In this document: in pieces, positions 1 to 8,979 of the stretch | Numbering within the stretch: the first letter of the stretch is position 1 | Layout of the letters: each line of letters begins with the position of its first letter | Source: Alloprevotella rava | GTDB taxonomy: Bacteria > Bacteroidota > Bacteroidia > Bacteroidales > Bacteroidaceae | Reading direction: 5' to 3' | Assembly: GCF_014195585.1 (NCBI RefSeq) | Contig: NZ_JACICA010000014.1 | Location: 1-44,574, forward strand | Length of the DNA: 44,574 bases | Translations under genes and position numbers: made by a program | The notes under the pieces: generated by a model | What the model was told of the DNA's origin: nothing | The model's database searches: none | Seen by the model: the letters and a program-made list of their open reading frames with translations, nothing else

Positions 1-87
1 TCCACCTCTTACCATTCCGAACAGAGAAGTTAAGCCCGGTCGCGCCGATGGTACTGTCCACAAGACGGGAGAGTAGGTCGCCGCCTT
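1..87 (+). rRNA. rrf: 5S ribosomal RNA, 3' part
   Basis: The first bases carry the conserved central and 3' portion of 5S rRNA: CATTCCGAACAGAGAAGTTAA, then the GCGCCGATGGTACTG arm and the closing GAGAGTAGGTCGCCGCC, followed by a T-run. The 5' third lies outside the window. An rRNA operon (16S-23S-5S) therefore probably ends here. The exact 3' end is estimated to within a few bases. Confidence 0.9.
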
Positions 88-100
88 TTTTAATAAGAGA

Positions 101-140
101 GACTCCTATCAGAGTAATAATCTGATGGGAGTCTTTTTTT
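101..140 (+). terminator. Rho-independent terminator of the rRNA operon
   Basis: A 13-bp stem (101-113 with 121-133, one G-T pair) with a 7-base loop is followed by an eight-base T-run. It lies directly behind the 5S rRNA and ends the rRNA transcript. Confidence 0.85.
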
Positions 141-250
141 TGTATGCTTTGTGAGAGAGACATTCTGGGGGCTTTTCTGTAGAGTCCTTGAAGTTCTTGA
201 AGAACATTCTTTTAATTATTCGAAAAAACAAGAGAAGAGTAAAGTTTTAG

Positions 251-282
251 TTTGGTGAGCTGTTTTAGTCTGTGTAAATTTG
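251..282 (+). promoter_or_regulatory. Bacteroidetes-type promoter of the DUF4923 gene
   Basis: A -33 box TTTG at 251-254 and a -7 box TAAATTTG at 275-282 are separated by 20 bases, matching the Bacteroidetes primary sigma consensus TTTG-N19/20-TAnnTTTG. Transcription would start about 25 bases before the ATG at 316. Confidence 0.65.
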
Positions 283-315
283 CAGGCACTAAACAAGATA
301 AAGATTTAAGATAAA

Positions 316-978
316 ATGAAGAGAAATGTATTTTTGGCAGCGGCGGTGGTTGCTGCTGGTCTCACTCTGACATCCTGTGGGACAACGGGTAATGCTTCGC
401 TTTCTAATGTCCTTGGTGGAACGACAACTACTGCGGCTAATAATCAAAAGAGCGAGAGCACTACCAGTTTGTTTGGTAATATCCTCAGTTCTTTTTTAGG
501 CTCTAAGACGATCACGGAAGAGGATCTGTATGGCACTTGGAAGTACACGAGCACCGATTGTGTTTTTGAAACGGAGAACCTCTTGAAGAAAGCCGGTGGC
601 GCAGTGGCAGCTAATAAAATTGAAAGCGAAATCAATGAACAGTTGAGTAAGGTTGGTATTAAACCAGGAGTTTGTACGTTCACTTTTAATAAGGACAAGA
701 CGTTTAAGGCCAGTGTTGGCGGTCGCAATCTCAGTGGTACTTACGCTCTTGATAGCAAAAATAAAACGATCAAGTTTACCACGCTCTTAGGCCTTGGCTC
801 TATGAGTGCAAACGTAGCTAAGAGCAATGGCAAAATCAGTTTACTGTTTGATAGCGATCGCCTTCTCAAACTTGCCGCCCTTCTCGGTTCAGCCTCTGGG
901 AATACTACCCTCTCCACGCTTTCTAAGCTCGCAGGAAGTTACGATGGTATGAAGCTCGGTCTCCAAATGGAGAAGTAA
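316..978 (+). CDS. DUF4923 family lipoprotein
   Basis: This 220-residue protein starts with a lipoprotein signal peptide: basic MKR, a hydrophobic stretch, and the lipobox LTSC with the acylated cysteine at residue 21. A Ser/Thr/Asn-rich linker follows. From about residue 67 the mature domain begins (EDLYGTWKYTSTDCVFETEN), the pattern I know from DUF4923, a Bacteroidales family of lipoproteins with a lipocalin-like flavour: a GTW start, a CTFTF strand and a repeated K-x-F pattern. The molecular role is not known; a location on the outer membrane, or on its periplasmic face, is inferred. It has its own promoter and terminator, so it is monocistronic. Confidence 0.85.
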   Translation: MKRNVFLAAAVVAAGLTLTSCGTTGNASLSNVLGGTTTTAANNQKSESTTSLFGNILSSFLGSKTITEEDLYGTWKYTSTDCVFETENLLKKAGGAVAANKIESEINEQLSKVGIKPGVCTFTFNKDKTFKASVGGRNLSGTYALDSKNKTIKFTTLLGLGSMSANVAKSNGKISLLFDSDRLLKLAALLGSASGNTTLSTLSKLAGSYDGMKLGLQMEK

Positions 979-1000
979 AAGATACCGTTATATCTGTATA

Positions 1001-1048
1001 AAAGAACAAGGAAGAAGTCCATGTCGACTCCGTTCCTTGTTCTTTTTT
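1001..1048 (+). terminator. Terminator after the DUF4923 gene
   Basis: A 13-bp perfect stem (AAAGAACAAGGAA at 1001-1013 with TTCCTTGTTCTTT at 1033-1045) is followed by more T residues. It starts 23 bases after the stop codon. Confidence 0.85.
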
Positions 1049-1260
1049 GTTGATAACTTGTTAAACTTCAAACAAAAAGAGTAAATGGATATCTACATCA
1101 ATAGTGCTGCAGGTTCATCCTTTTCCTTGTTTCTGAAGGATTTCTTTTAGTTTTGTATCAAATATTTTAGTTTTCTTTGGTATATTGAAAGAAAAAAATA
1201 TCTTTGCGATGTGAGCGTATTATCTGCTCATATATTTTGGTAAAAGAGGCGTTATGCCCT

Positions 1261-1425
1261 ATTCTTGTATGCTCGAAGCCTGAGAAACTTAAAGCAATAA
1301 TAGACAAGAAAGGTCGTAATGGTCTCCACGCATATAGCGTGGGGCTGTTATTCCCACATCTGTCTATTAAGGTTTTCTCAGGGCCTGAGCATTAGGACGT
1401 GGAGCATACAGTTCCACGCTTCTTG
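1261..1425 (+). other. Folded intergenic segment with nested inverted repeats
   Basis: The roughly 500 bases between the DUF4923 gene and the repeat-protein gene at 1485 hold no convincing gene but contain dense pairing. Local hairpin CCACGC/GCGTGG lies within 1326-1342. A second hairpin CGTGGA...TCCACG lies at 1398-1418. CTCAGG-G-CCTGAG is at 1377-1389. CCTGAG at 1279 can pair with CTCAGG at 1377, extended by AATAGACA (1298-1305) with TGTCTATT (1361-1368). GTATGCTC at 1267 pairs with GAGCATAC at 1402. Bases 1049-1260 are AT-rich and show nothing. The segment may be a structured RNA, a 5' leader or a dispersed repeat; which of these cannot be decided from one copy. Confidence 0.5.
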
Positions 1426-1484
1426 TATATTAACCTATTAAATAAAACGGTCCATAGGAATTGTACGACCTAAAGAAATCTATT

Positions 1485-1790
1485 ATGGCTATTTCAATGA
1501 TTGAACCCCGTAGTTCTTGGTATGACATTATCAACGAACAGGGGAAAAAGGTAAAAACATTATCGCAAACTATTGGTGAAGTGGTGGGTTATGGTCCACA
1601 CTTCTTTATAGTTAGACGTAGCTCTTGGTACGACCTCTACGATGAAAGTGGCAAAAAGTACAAAACGCTAAGTGAGACAATTGGTATTGTTGTCAGTGTT
1701 ACAGGCGACACTTTCGTTGTGCGGCGTAGCTCATGGCTAGACACCTATGATCGCTTTGGGAAGAAGATAAACACACGTTCTGCACGTTAA
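1485..1790 (+). CDS. Small protein made of 36-residue GKK repeats
   Basis: The reading frame is open from a TTG at 1461, but the ATG at 1485 gives a cleaner start and a 101-residue product. After eight residues the protein is two full 36-residue repeats and one 21-residue partial repeat. Each starts RSSW(Y/L)D, then has GKK at positions 12-14, KTLS, TIG and a closing F-x-VR; the last copy ends GKKINTRSAR. Similar short proteins ending in TRSAR are, as I recall, common and often multicopy in Bacteroidales, but no function is known to me. There is no signal peptide or membrane segment. The repeats look like beta-strand units and could be a small beta-propeller-like or binding fold; that is inference. 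The gene sits 59 bases before the DUF262 gene in an AT-rich islet. Confidence 0.6.
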   Translation: MAISMIEPRSSWYDIINEQGKKVKTLSQTIGEVVGYGPHFFIVRRSSWYDLYDESGKKYKTLSETIGIVVSVTGDTFVVRRSSWLDTYDRFGKKINTRSAR

Positions 1791-1803
1791 ATCCATTCTT
1801 TAG

Positions 1804-1831
1804 CCTCCAATTCATAATTTTGAATTGGAGG
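1804..1831 (+). other. Perfect 11-bp hairpin before the DUF262 gene
   Basis: CCTCCAATTCA (1804-1814) and TGAATTGGAGG (1821-1831) form an 11-bp perfect stem with a 6-base loop, 19 bases before the DUF262 start codon. A run of A rather than T follows, so it is a poor terminator. It may be an operator, a processing site or an attenuating structure between the two genes. Confidence 0.5.
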
Positions 1832-1849
1832 ATAAAATAAAACATCATT

Positions 1850-3544
1850 ATGGAATCATCAACAAACATATCAACACTGTTGGCAGGAAAGTCAATTAGT
1901 GTGCCTAACTATCAACGAGCTTATTCCTGGGATACAGATCTCTCAAACAAAAGCCCAAAACAAGTCAACACATTCCTGTCAGACATACAAGATTATGTAA
2001 ACAGCCACTCCTCTACAGCATACTATTTCGGTCACTTTCTTTTTGAGGAGAAAGGAGAAAACAAGTATGCTATTATAGATGGACAACAACGATTGACAAC
2101 AACCGTTATATTTCTGTCTGCCCTCTATAAACGATTGAAAGAGATTAGAAGCATTGTAAAGGTAGAAGATTTCGATGATGACTTGTATATAGCCTATTGT
2201 AACACCATTAAACAGAGAAGTAAATATCGCTTTTCAACAGTGGATTATGACAATCAGATGTTCCGTGACTATATCATAGACCAAACGTCCACTGATCGTA
2301 GTGAAATAGACACTCTTTCAAAAGCGAGAATTGCGGATGCATTTGATTATTTTAAAGCACGCCTCGCAGACATCGAAGAGAAAGATCTCTTAGCTCTTCT
2401 CAACGCCATCACCCATGCTGCATGCACTACGCATGTGGTAAAGGATGCCGCCGAGGCTGTACAGATGTTTATCTTTCAAAACAATCGTGGGAAGAAACCT
2501 ACCAAATTGGAAATCATTAAGGCTCAGTTTATGTATCATATACATTTACATGCGCCAGCTGAAGAAACAGAATCTATATTGGCAGACACAACAGAAAGAT
2601 TTGAGCATATCTATAAATCAATTAGTCTAATAGAGAACTATCTCGATGAAGATAATATTCTGAATTATACCGTCAAGATTTATAGAAATAATTTGGACGA
2701 TATCAGTTCCACAGACTTCGTAAATGAAAATTTAAATAAAGCCGATAGTATTGCTTTTATACGTGACTTCACACGTTTATTGGCTTCTTGCTTTACCCAA
2801 GCAGCTAAATTCCTCCAGCAAGAAAGAGAAAATATGGTCTATCATGCTTTGTTGGTGTCGGCAGACAAAGGTATCATGTTCCCATTTGTCATTAAAGCCA
2901 TGCGTAATGGTATGGAACAAGATGGACTAAACCTATTGGCAAAATCTCTGGAACAAATATTCTTGCGCAATCGTATTATCGGTACTCGTGCTAATTTACT
3001 GTGGCGTCTCAATAAATGCTATCAGGAAATGGGATCTAATGCCATGACGGTTGTCAATCATATTGAATGGATGAAAAATCGAAATGATTGGTGGGGATAT
3101 TGGAATAATGAAGAGCTTGCTCGTTGCCTCAATATGGGGATGAATCATCAAACCGCAAAGTTTCTCTTATGGAAATACGAAAACTATCTGATAGCCAGCG
3201 GAAAGTCTGGTTATAGTCCTGTCAGATATGACAGCATTGAGACTCCACACCTCGAGCACATCGCACCACAAACCGAAAATAAAGAAGCTGATAATGGTTA
3301 TTGCCCTTATGATGAAGACTTCTATAACCGATATTTGGAGTGTTTGGGCAATTACTTGCTTCTGTCTGGCAGTCATAATATGTCATTGAGCAATGGCAGA
3401 TTTCAGATAAAGCGTGAAAGCTATACACACTTACAACAGCAGTTGGAAGTTCAGCGAATGACGGCGCAAGACCAACTTTGGGATAAAGATAAAATCCGCC
3501 AGCGTCACACAAAGATCGTTGATTACTTAATGCAAATACTTTAA
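1850..3544 (+). CDS. GmrSD-like DUF262/DUF1524 protein (candidate nuclease of phage defence)
   Basis: This 564-residue protein has the two-part design of the GmrSD/DUF262 family. The N-terminal DUF262 domain, related to ParB/sulfiredoxin NTPases, shows VPNYQRAYSW (18-27) and the hallmark DGQQRLTT (77-84). The C-terminal DUF1524 domain carries an HNH-like active site, with LEHIAPQ containing H470 and LGNYLLL containing N501. In known GmrSD enzymes DUF262 hydrolyses NTP and DUF1524 cuts DNA bearing glucosylated hydroxymethylcytosine. Members of this wide family vary in target, so the substrate here is not established. A UPF0114 membrane protein gene follows after 11 bases, suggesting cotranscription. 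The gene is AT-rich and sits in an islet between core genes, consistent with horizontal gain. All key motifs are present. Confidence 0.85.
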   Translation: MESSTNISTLLAGKSISVPNYQRAYSWDTDLSNKSPKQVNTFLSDIQDYVNSHSSTAYYFGHFLFEEKGENKYAIIDGQQRLTTTVIFLSALYKRLKEIRSIVKVEDFDDDLYIAYCNTIKQRSKYRFSTVDYDNQMFRDYIIDQTSTDRSEIDTLSKARIADAFDYFKARLADIEEKDLLALLNAITHAACTTHVVKDAAEAVQMFIFQNNRGKKPTKLEIIKAQFMYHIHLHAPAEETESILADTTERFEHIYKSISLIENYLDEDNILNYTVKIYRNNLDDISSTDFVNENLNKADSIAFIRDFTRLLASCFTQAAKFLQQERENMVYHALLVSADKGIMFPFVIKAMRNGMEQDGLNLLAKSLEQIFLRNRIIGTRANLLWRLNKCYQEMGSNAMTVVNHIEWMKNRNDWWGYWNNEELARCLNMGMNHQTAKFLLWKYENYLIASGKSGYSPVRYDSIETPHLEHIAPQTENKEADNGYCPYDEDFYNRYLECLGNYLLLSGSHNMSLSNGRFQIKRESYTHLQQQLEVQRMTAQDQLWDKDKIRQRHTKIVDYLMQIL

Positions 3545-3555
3545 ATATAAATTTT

Positions 3556-4068
3556 ATGGGGAATAAATTGGAAAAGGCTATTGAATGGTGTATCTTTCAA
3601 AGTCGATGGCTTCAAGTTCCTGTGTATCTTGGTATGTGCGTAGTGATGGGAATGTATTCTTACGTTTTTTGTAAAGAAGTCGTACATAGCTTGATATATA
3701 TAGGGACTTTCACAGAAGAAACCATGCTTATGCTTGCCATAGGTATTGTGGATGTTTCTATGGTTTTGAATCTAATCATTGTGTGCGTAATTGGTGGATA
3801 CTGGTCGTTTGTTAGCAGATTGGAGATTATTGAGAAGGACAAGGACTGTAATCAGTTTGGTTATCTTGGTAAGATAAATCCAAATGCATTAAAGCACAAG
3901 TTGATGATATCGCTCATCAGTATTTCTGCCGTCCATTTGTTGGAAACATTTGTAGCCGAGAATATCGACACACAACACACGATTATGCAAATCAGTATTC
4001 ATATCGTATTTGTTTTGTCTGCTTTGGGTATTACATACATGGATAAAATAGGGCATACACAACATTAA
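3556..4068 (+). CDS. UPF0114 (YqhA-like) inner membrane protein
   Basis: This 170-residue protein begins with an amphipathic IEWCIFQSRW segment and has about four membrane spans (near residues 18-40, 55-82, 110-130 and 138-160). The pattern FQSRWLQVPVYLGM, the IVDVSMVLNLIIVCVIGGYWSFVSRLE stretch and the charged HKLMISLISISAVHLLETF match the UPF0114 (TIGR00645/YqhA) family as I know it. The family's role is uncertain. The 11-base gap to the DUF262 gene makes cotranscription likely. In this setting a role as a membrane partner of the nuclease is possible but unproven; it could also be an unrelated passenger. Confidence 0.75.
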   Translation: MGNKLEKAIEWCIFQSRWLQVPVYLGMCVVMGMYSYVFCKEVVHSLIYIGTFTEETMLMLAIGIVDVSMVLNLIIVCVIGGYWSFVSRLEIIEKDKDCNQFGYLGKINPNALKHKLMISLISISAVHLLETFVAENIDTQHTIMQISIHIVFVLSALGITYMDKIGHTQH

Positions 4069-4119
4069 ATCGAGATAGGATATGAATATTTAAGTGAAGG
4101 AAAATATCTATGAAACTAA

Positions 4120-4156
4120 AAGGGATAGTTACTATCGTGTAACTATCCCTTGCTTT
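4120..4156 (+). terminator. Shared terminator between UPF0114 gene and groEL
   Basis: A perfect 13-bp stem (4120-4132 with 4139-4151) and 6-base loop are followed on the + strand by GCTTTTATCTTTCTT. It lies between two convergent genes and probably stops transcription from both sides, though the T-run on the minus side is short. Confidence 0.7.
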
Positions 4157-4189
4157 TATCTTTCTTCGCTATGAAGCGATAGGGTTGGC

Positions 4190-5827
<1,638 letters not shown>

Positions 5828-5864
5828 TTATTTTGAAATGTATAATGTTAGTTCTTGAAAACGA

Positions 5865-6140
5865 TTATTTCACTACTGCCAAAACGTCACTCTGACGCAT
5901 GATGAGGAAATTTTCGCCGTCCAGTTCCACTTCCGTACCGCTATATTTTCCATAGAGTACCTTATCGCCCACTTTCAGAACCATTTCCTCGTCTTTTGTG
6001 CCTTGCCCAACGGCCAGCACCTTACCTTCGATGGGACGTTCTTTCTTTGCGGTGTCGGGGATGATAATGCCACCGGCTGTTTTCTCTTCAGCCTCTTGTG
6101 GCTGCACCAGAACTCTGTCTGCTAATGGTTGAATGTTCAT
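5865..6140 (-). CDS. groES: Co-chaperonin GroES (Cpn10)
   Basis: This 91-residue heptameric lid of the GroEL chamber shows PLADRVLV near the N-terminus, the mobile-loop segment [49 protein letters not shown] and the closing [12 protein letters not shown], all standard for bacterial GroES. It is the first gene of the groES-groEL operon. Its upstream region (6141-6330) holds the operon promoter, but neither a CIRCE inverted repeat nor a clear TTTG/TAnnTTTG pair could be recognised, so heat-shock control here is unresolved. Confidence 0.99.
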   Translation of the reverse strand: MNIQPLADRVLVQPQEAEEKTAGGIIIPDTAKKERPIEGKVLAVGQGTKDEEMVLKVGDKVLYGKYSGTEVELDGENFLIMRQSDVLAVVK

Positions 6141-6330
6141 AATACTTGTATTTTAGTTTTGATTATTTACGTATTTGTTTGCGATAATGCCTTTATACTA
6201 AAAGCGTGCCAAACATGGAAAACTAAAGTGCAAAATAAGGAAAACAAGAGAGAAACTATCTCCTGAATCATCAGATAGGTGGTATTTATCAGCAAACAGC
6301 GCGTCCTGTCCCATAAGTCTATCCCCCTCG

Positions 6331-6442
6331 TAAATATCCTTATTGTGTCAGCTGACGCAATAAGGAAGCCAGCCGACACAATAAGGCTGTCAGCTGACAA
6401 CCTTATTGTATTTTTGAGCGTATATAAGTGGCTTAAAATCAG
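6331..6442. repeat. Palindromic intergenic repeat, copy 1
   Basis: The 580-base divergent gap between groES and the DUF438 gene contains an array of inverted CCTTATTG/CAATAAGG boxes around GTCAGCTGAC cores. One 28-base near-perfect palindrome occupies 6338-6365. A second unit pairs CAATAAGG (6379-6386) with CCTTATTG (6401-6408) around GTCAGCTGAC (6389-6398). A shared tail, GTGGCTTAAAATCAG, follows at about 6426-6440. The same arrangement, including head CGTAAATAT and tail, recurs at 16211-16338. The rest of this gap (6143-6330 and 6443-6680) shows nothing recognisable. Confidence 0.85.
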
Positions 6443-6689
6443 TCTTGTAGCAGCTTATTGGTGGATAGGAGAGCGTGGGGGAGGTGACCGCATGAATCTT
6501 TATACATTGTGGGCGAGGGTAGTGTGATATAAGGCAAATTATGGACTGAAAAATCCTTTTTCTGGAAAGGCGTAATTCCTGTGTTTTGTAGCGAATGTTG
6601 GGTGTAAGAATGAGTAGGATGATATTTTGTGTACAGATAATCTTTATTCCTCCATCAGTATAGGGCTTTTTTCTTATTTGATTTATGCT

Positions 6690-6697
6690 TATTTTTG
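6690..6697 (+). promoter_or_regulatory. Probable -7 box of the DUF438 gene
   Basis: TATTTTTG at 6690-6697 matches the Bacteroidetes -7 box TAnnTTTG. A T-rich partial -33 box (TTTT at 6667-6670) lies 19 bases upstream. Its position downstream of the ATG at 6685 argues that translation starts at the ATG at 6721. Confidence 0.4.
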
Positions 6698-6720
6698 CAA
6701 ATAATAAAATTGAATACGAT

Positions 6721-8256
6721 ATGGACAATAGAATGAAAGATTACCTTCCACCTATGGATACAGAAAAGCTCAATGCGCTTTTCGAGATAGAAAATGCCTT
6801 CAAAGCTGGTAAACTGTCGGCTGCCGAAGCCCAACAGCAGATCAAAGAACGTGTGGGAAAAGTTAGTGCCTATCATGTGGCCTACATAGAACAAACGATG
6901 ACGGAAGAAAGCAGCGATGAATGTATCCGTGAGGATGTGCATTCCGTGATAGATATGCTGGGCGATGCCATCGACAATAGTTTGCCCAATCTTCCTGCCG
7001 ACCACCCCATTATGCACTATCTCAAAGAGAATGAGGAAATGAAGCGTTTGCTCTTGGCGGTGGAGGATTTGGTGCAATATCCCATGATTAAAAACCAATG
7101 GTTAGAACTCTACGAGAAAATCAGTCAATACCCCTTACACTACAAGCGCAAGCAAAATCAGCTCTACCCCGTGCTTGAGCAGAAAGGTTTTACCCGCCCC
7201 ACGACCACGATGTGGACTTTCGACGATATGGTGCGCGATGAAATCAGAGAAGCCGAACGCCTGCTGCGCGAGGACAATGAGGACGCTTTCATCAAGCAGC
7301 AAGAACGCGTGCTGCTATATGCGCGCGATTTGATGCAGAAGGAAGAATTCATCCTCTATCCCACATCTCTCGCTCTCATCAGCGCCGAAGAATTTGAAGA
7401 CATGAAGAGTGGCGATCAGGAAATCGGCTTTGCCTTCTTCGAGGTGGAGCATACCGCTACCGAAGTGAAGCCGCAAGTTGCCCCCGCTGCTCAGAACGAT
7501 TTTGCCAACGACCTGCAAGCCCTGCTCGCTAAGTATGGTTATGCTGACAAAGGCAACAACATCCTGGACGTTGCAACGGGAAAACTCACCCTGGAGCAGG
7601 TGAATCTGATCTACAAGCACCTGCCCATCGACATCTCCTTTGTGGACGAGAACGAACTCGTTTGTTTCTATTCCGACACTGACCACCGCATTTTCCCGCG
7701 TAGTAAGAACGTCATCGGGCGCGAAGTGATGAATTGCCATCCGCGCAAGAGTGCCCACATCGTTCGCGAAGTGATCGACAAACTCAGAAGTGGCGAACAG
7801 GACAAGGCCGAATTCTGGATCAATAAGCCGGGATTGTTCATCTATATTATATATGTGGCTGTGCGCGACAAGGAGGGCAACTTCCGTGGTGTGCTCGAAA
7901 TGATGCAGGATTGCACACACATCCGCGCTTTGGAAGGTTCGCAAACGCTGCTCACCTGGAGCAATGGCGATGCCCCAGCAGCTGCCGAAGCACCCACCCA
8001 AGTTGAGACGGAACAAACCGAAGTTGCCGAAACGCAAGCCGTGACGGAAATCACGCCACAAACTCGCTTGAAGGATCTGCTGGCGCAATATCCCGCGCTC
8101 AAAAGTCGTTTGCCCGAATTGGATTCCAAATTCAAAATGCTCAATACGCCGCTTGGTCGGCTCATGATAGGAAAGGTGGATGTACAAGCCATGAGCGACC
8201 GTACTGGTATGCCGCTCGAACAGCTCATCGAAGGGATAAAGAAACTCATTCGCTAA
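6721..8256 (+). CDS. DUF438 / hemerythrin-like / PAS / DUF1858 sensor protein
   Basis: The product is 511 residues from the ATG at 6721 (an in-frame ATG at 6685 is upstream of the likely promoter box). Domains in order: DUF438 (about 10-75), a hemerythrin-like helical region (about 80-230, with DHPIMHYLKEN and LHYKRKQNQLYPVLE), a PAS domain (about 285-405, including DISFVDENELVCFYSDTDHR and a VLEMMQDCT end), an acidic Ala/Thr/Glu linker and a C-terminal DUF1858 domain (about 440-511, TRLKDLLAQYPALKSRLPEL...). This architecture occurs in cytoplasmic proteins of anaerobes thought to sense oxygen, NO or redox state; the ligand is not shown by the sequence. It is followed by its own terminator. 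Confidence 0.88.
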   Translation: MDNRMKDYLPPMDTEKLNALFEIENAFKAGKLSAAEAQQQIKERVGKVSAYHVAYIEQTMTEESSDECIREDVHSVIDMLGDAIDNSLPNLPADHPIMHYLKENEEMKRLLLAVEDLVQYPMIKNQWLELYEKISQYPLHYKRKQNQLYPVLEQKGFTRPTTTMWTFDDMVRDEIREAERLLREDNEDAFIKQQERVLLYARDLMQKEEFILYPTSLALISAEEFEDMKSGDQEIGFAFFEVEHTATEVKPQVAPAAQNDFANDLQALLAKYGYADKGNNILDVATGKLTLEQVNLIYKHLPIDISFVDENELVCFYSDTDHRIFPRSKNVIGREVMNCHPRKSAHIVREVIDKLRSGEQDKAEFWINKPGLFIYIIYVAVRDKEGNFRGVLEMMQDCTHIRALEGSQTLLTWSNGDAPAAAEAPTQVETEQTEVAETQAVTEITPQTRLKDLLAQYPALKSRLPELDSKFKMLNTPLGRLMIGKVDVQAMSDRTGMPLEQLIEGIKKLIR

Positions 8257-8289
8257 ATGTTCGTAAGAAATCATATTATAAACTTCTTC

Positions 8290-8332
8290 CGCCTATGGAC
8301 GTGCCTCCCCGCATCTCCATAGGCGTTTTTCT
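8290..8332 (+). terminator. Terminator after the DUF438 gene
   Basis: CGCCTATGGA (8290-8299) pairs perfectly with TCCATAGGCG (8316-8325), followed by TTTTTCTTCTT. The remainder of the gap up to tsaE holds no recognisable gene. Confidence 0.85.
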
Positions 8333-8467
8333 TCTTCCTCGTTGGTCTGACGCAGCAAGGCTTCAGACAAACGCCGTGATACTCCTGTCCGTTGGCTGTC
8401 CCGATGGGGGCGTCTCCAATCCGTTGCGCCAAAGCCTTTCCAGGGAGCTAATCCGCAGCGGGGATAC

Positions 8468-8498
8468 TTTCTTATTTTGTAGTTTTATGCTATCTTCG
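8468..8498 (+). promoter_or_regulatory. Candidate promoter of tsaE and the hexosaminidase gene
   Basis: TATCTTCG (8491-8498), a near match to the TAnnTTTG -7 box, is preceded at 19 bases by TTTC (8468-8471), one base off the TTTG -33 box. It lies 25 bases before the tsaE start. Confidence 0.4.
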
Positions 8499-8522
8499 CC
8501 GAAAATGACAAAATAGCGCAAT

Positions 8523-8945
8523 ATGACAACAATACAAATCACTTCGCTGGAGAGTATGCCGCAAGCAGTCCAGCAGTTTATCGCCGCCATGGCAGGTCGC
8601 AAAGTCTTTGCCTTTTATGGAAAAATGGGGGCGGGAAAAACTACGTTTATCAAAGAACTTTGCAAAGCGCTTGGCACGGACGATGAGGTGAATTCTCCCA
8701 CCTTCGCCATCGTCAATGAGTATGCCACGCCGCAAGGGCCTATCTTCCACTTCGACTTCTATCGCATCAAGAAGGAAGAAGAGGTCTACGACATCGGCTA
8801 TGAGGACTATGTTTATTCGGGCAACCTTTGTTTCATGGAATGGCCCGAACTCATTGAAAATATGCTCCCCGAGGATGCCGTGCGCGTCAATATCGTGGAA
8901 AACGAGGACGGTACTCGCACGCTGACGATGAACGACCCGCAATAA
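8523..8945 (+). CDS. tsaE: tRNA threonylcarbamoyladenosine biosynthesis ATPase TsaE
   Basis: This 140-residue P-loop protein works with TsaB and TsaD in making the t6A37 modification of ANN-decoding tRNAs. It shows the Walker A motif GKMGAGKTTF (about residues 35-44), the switch-like NSPTFAIVNEY, the FHFDFYRIKKEEEVYDIGYEDY segment and the FMEWPELIENMLP Walker-B-like stretch, all diagnostic of TsaE. Length is typical. The hexosaminidase gene starts 34 bases downstream and may be cotranscribed. Confidence 0.97.
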   Translation: MTTIQITSLESMPQAVQQFIAAMAGRKVFAFYGKMGAGKTTFIKELCKALGTDDEVNSPTFAIVNEYATPQGPIFHFDFYRIKKEEEVYDIGYEDYVYSGNLCFMEWPELIENMLPEDAVRVNIVENEDGTRTLTMNDPQ

Positions 8946-8979
8946 AACAGTATTATTTCAAATCAGTAACACCATAAGG

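Noticed and set aside
1204-1395. 63-codon open frame over the folded leader
   Set aside because: It runs straight through several hairpins and has no start context or protein pattern; the structure, not the frame, appears to be the feature.
1261-1790. Retron or diversity-generating retroelement built on the folded RNA and repeat protein
   Set aside because: No reverse transcriptase gene lies in the window and no template/variable repeat pair was seen.
6201-6215. Sigma-54-like TTGGCACG upstream of groES (minus strand)
   Set aside because: The -12 half (TTGC) is missing at the right distance.
6141-6330. CIRCE operator or heat-shock promoter for groES
   Set aside because: No TTAGCACTC-N9-GAGTGCTAA or RpoH-type boxes were found.
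7315-8274. 319-residue open frame antisense to the DUF438 gene
   Set aside because: The sense strand carries clear domain motifs; the antisense frame has none.
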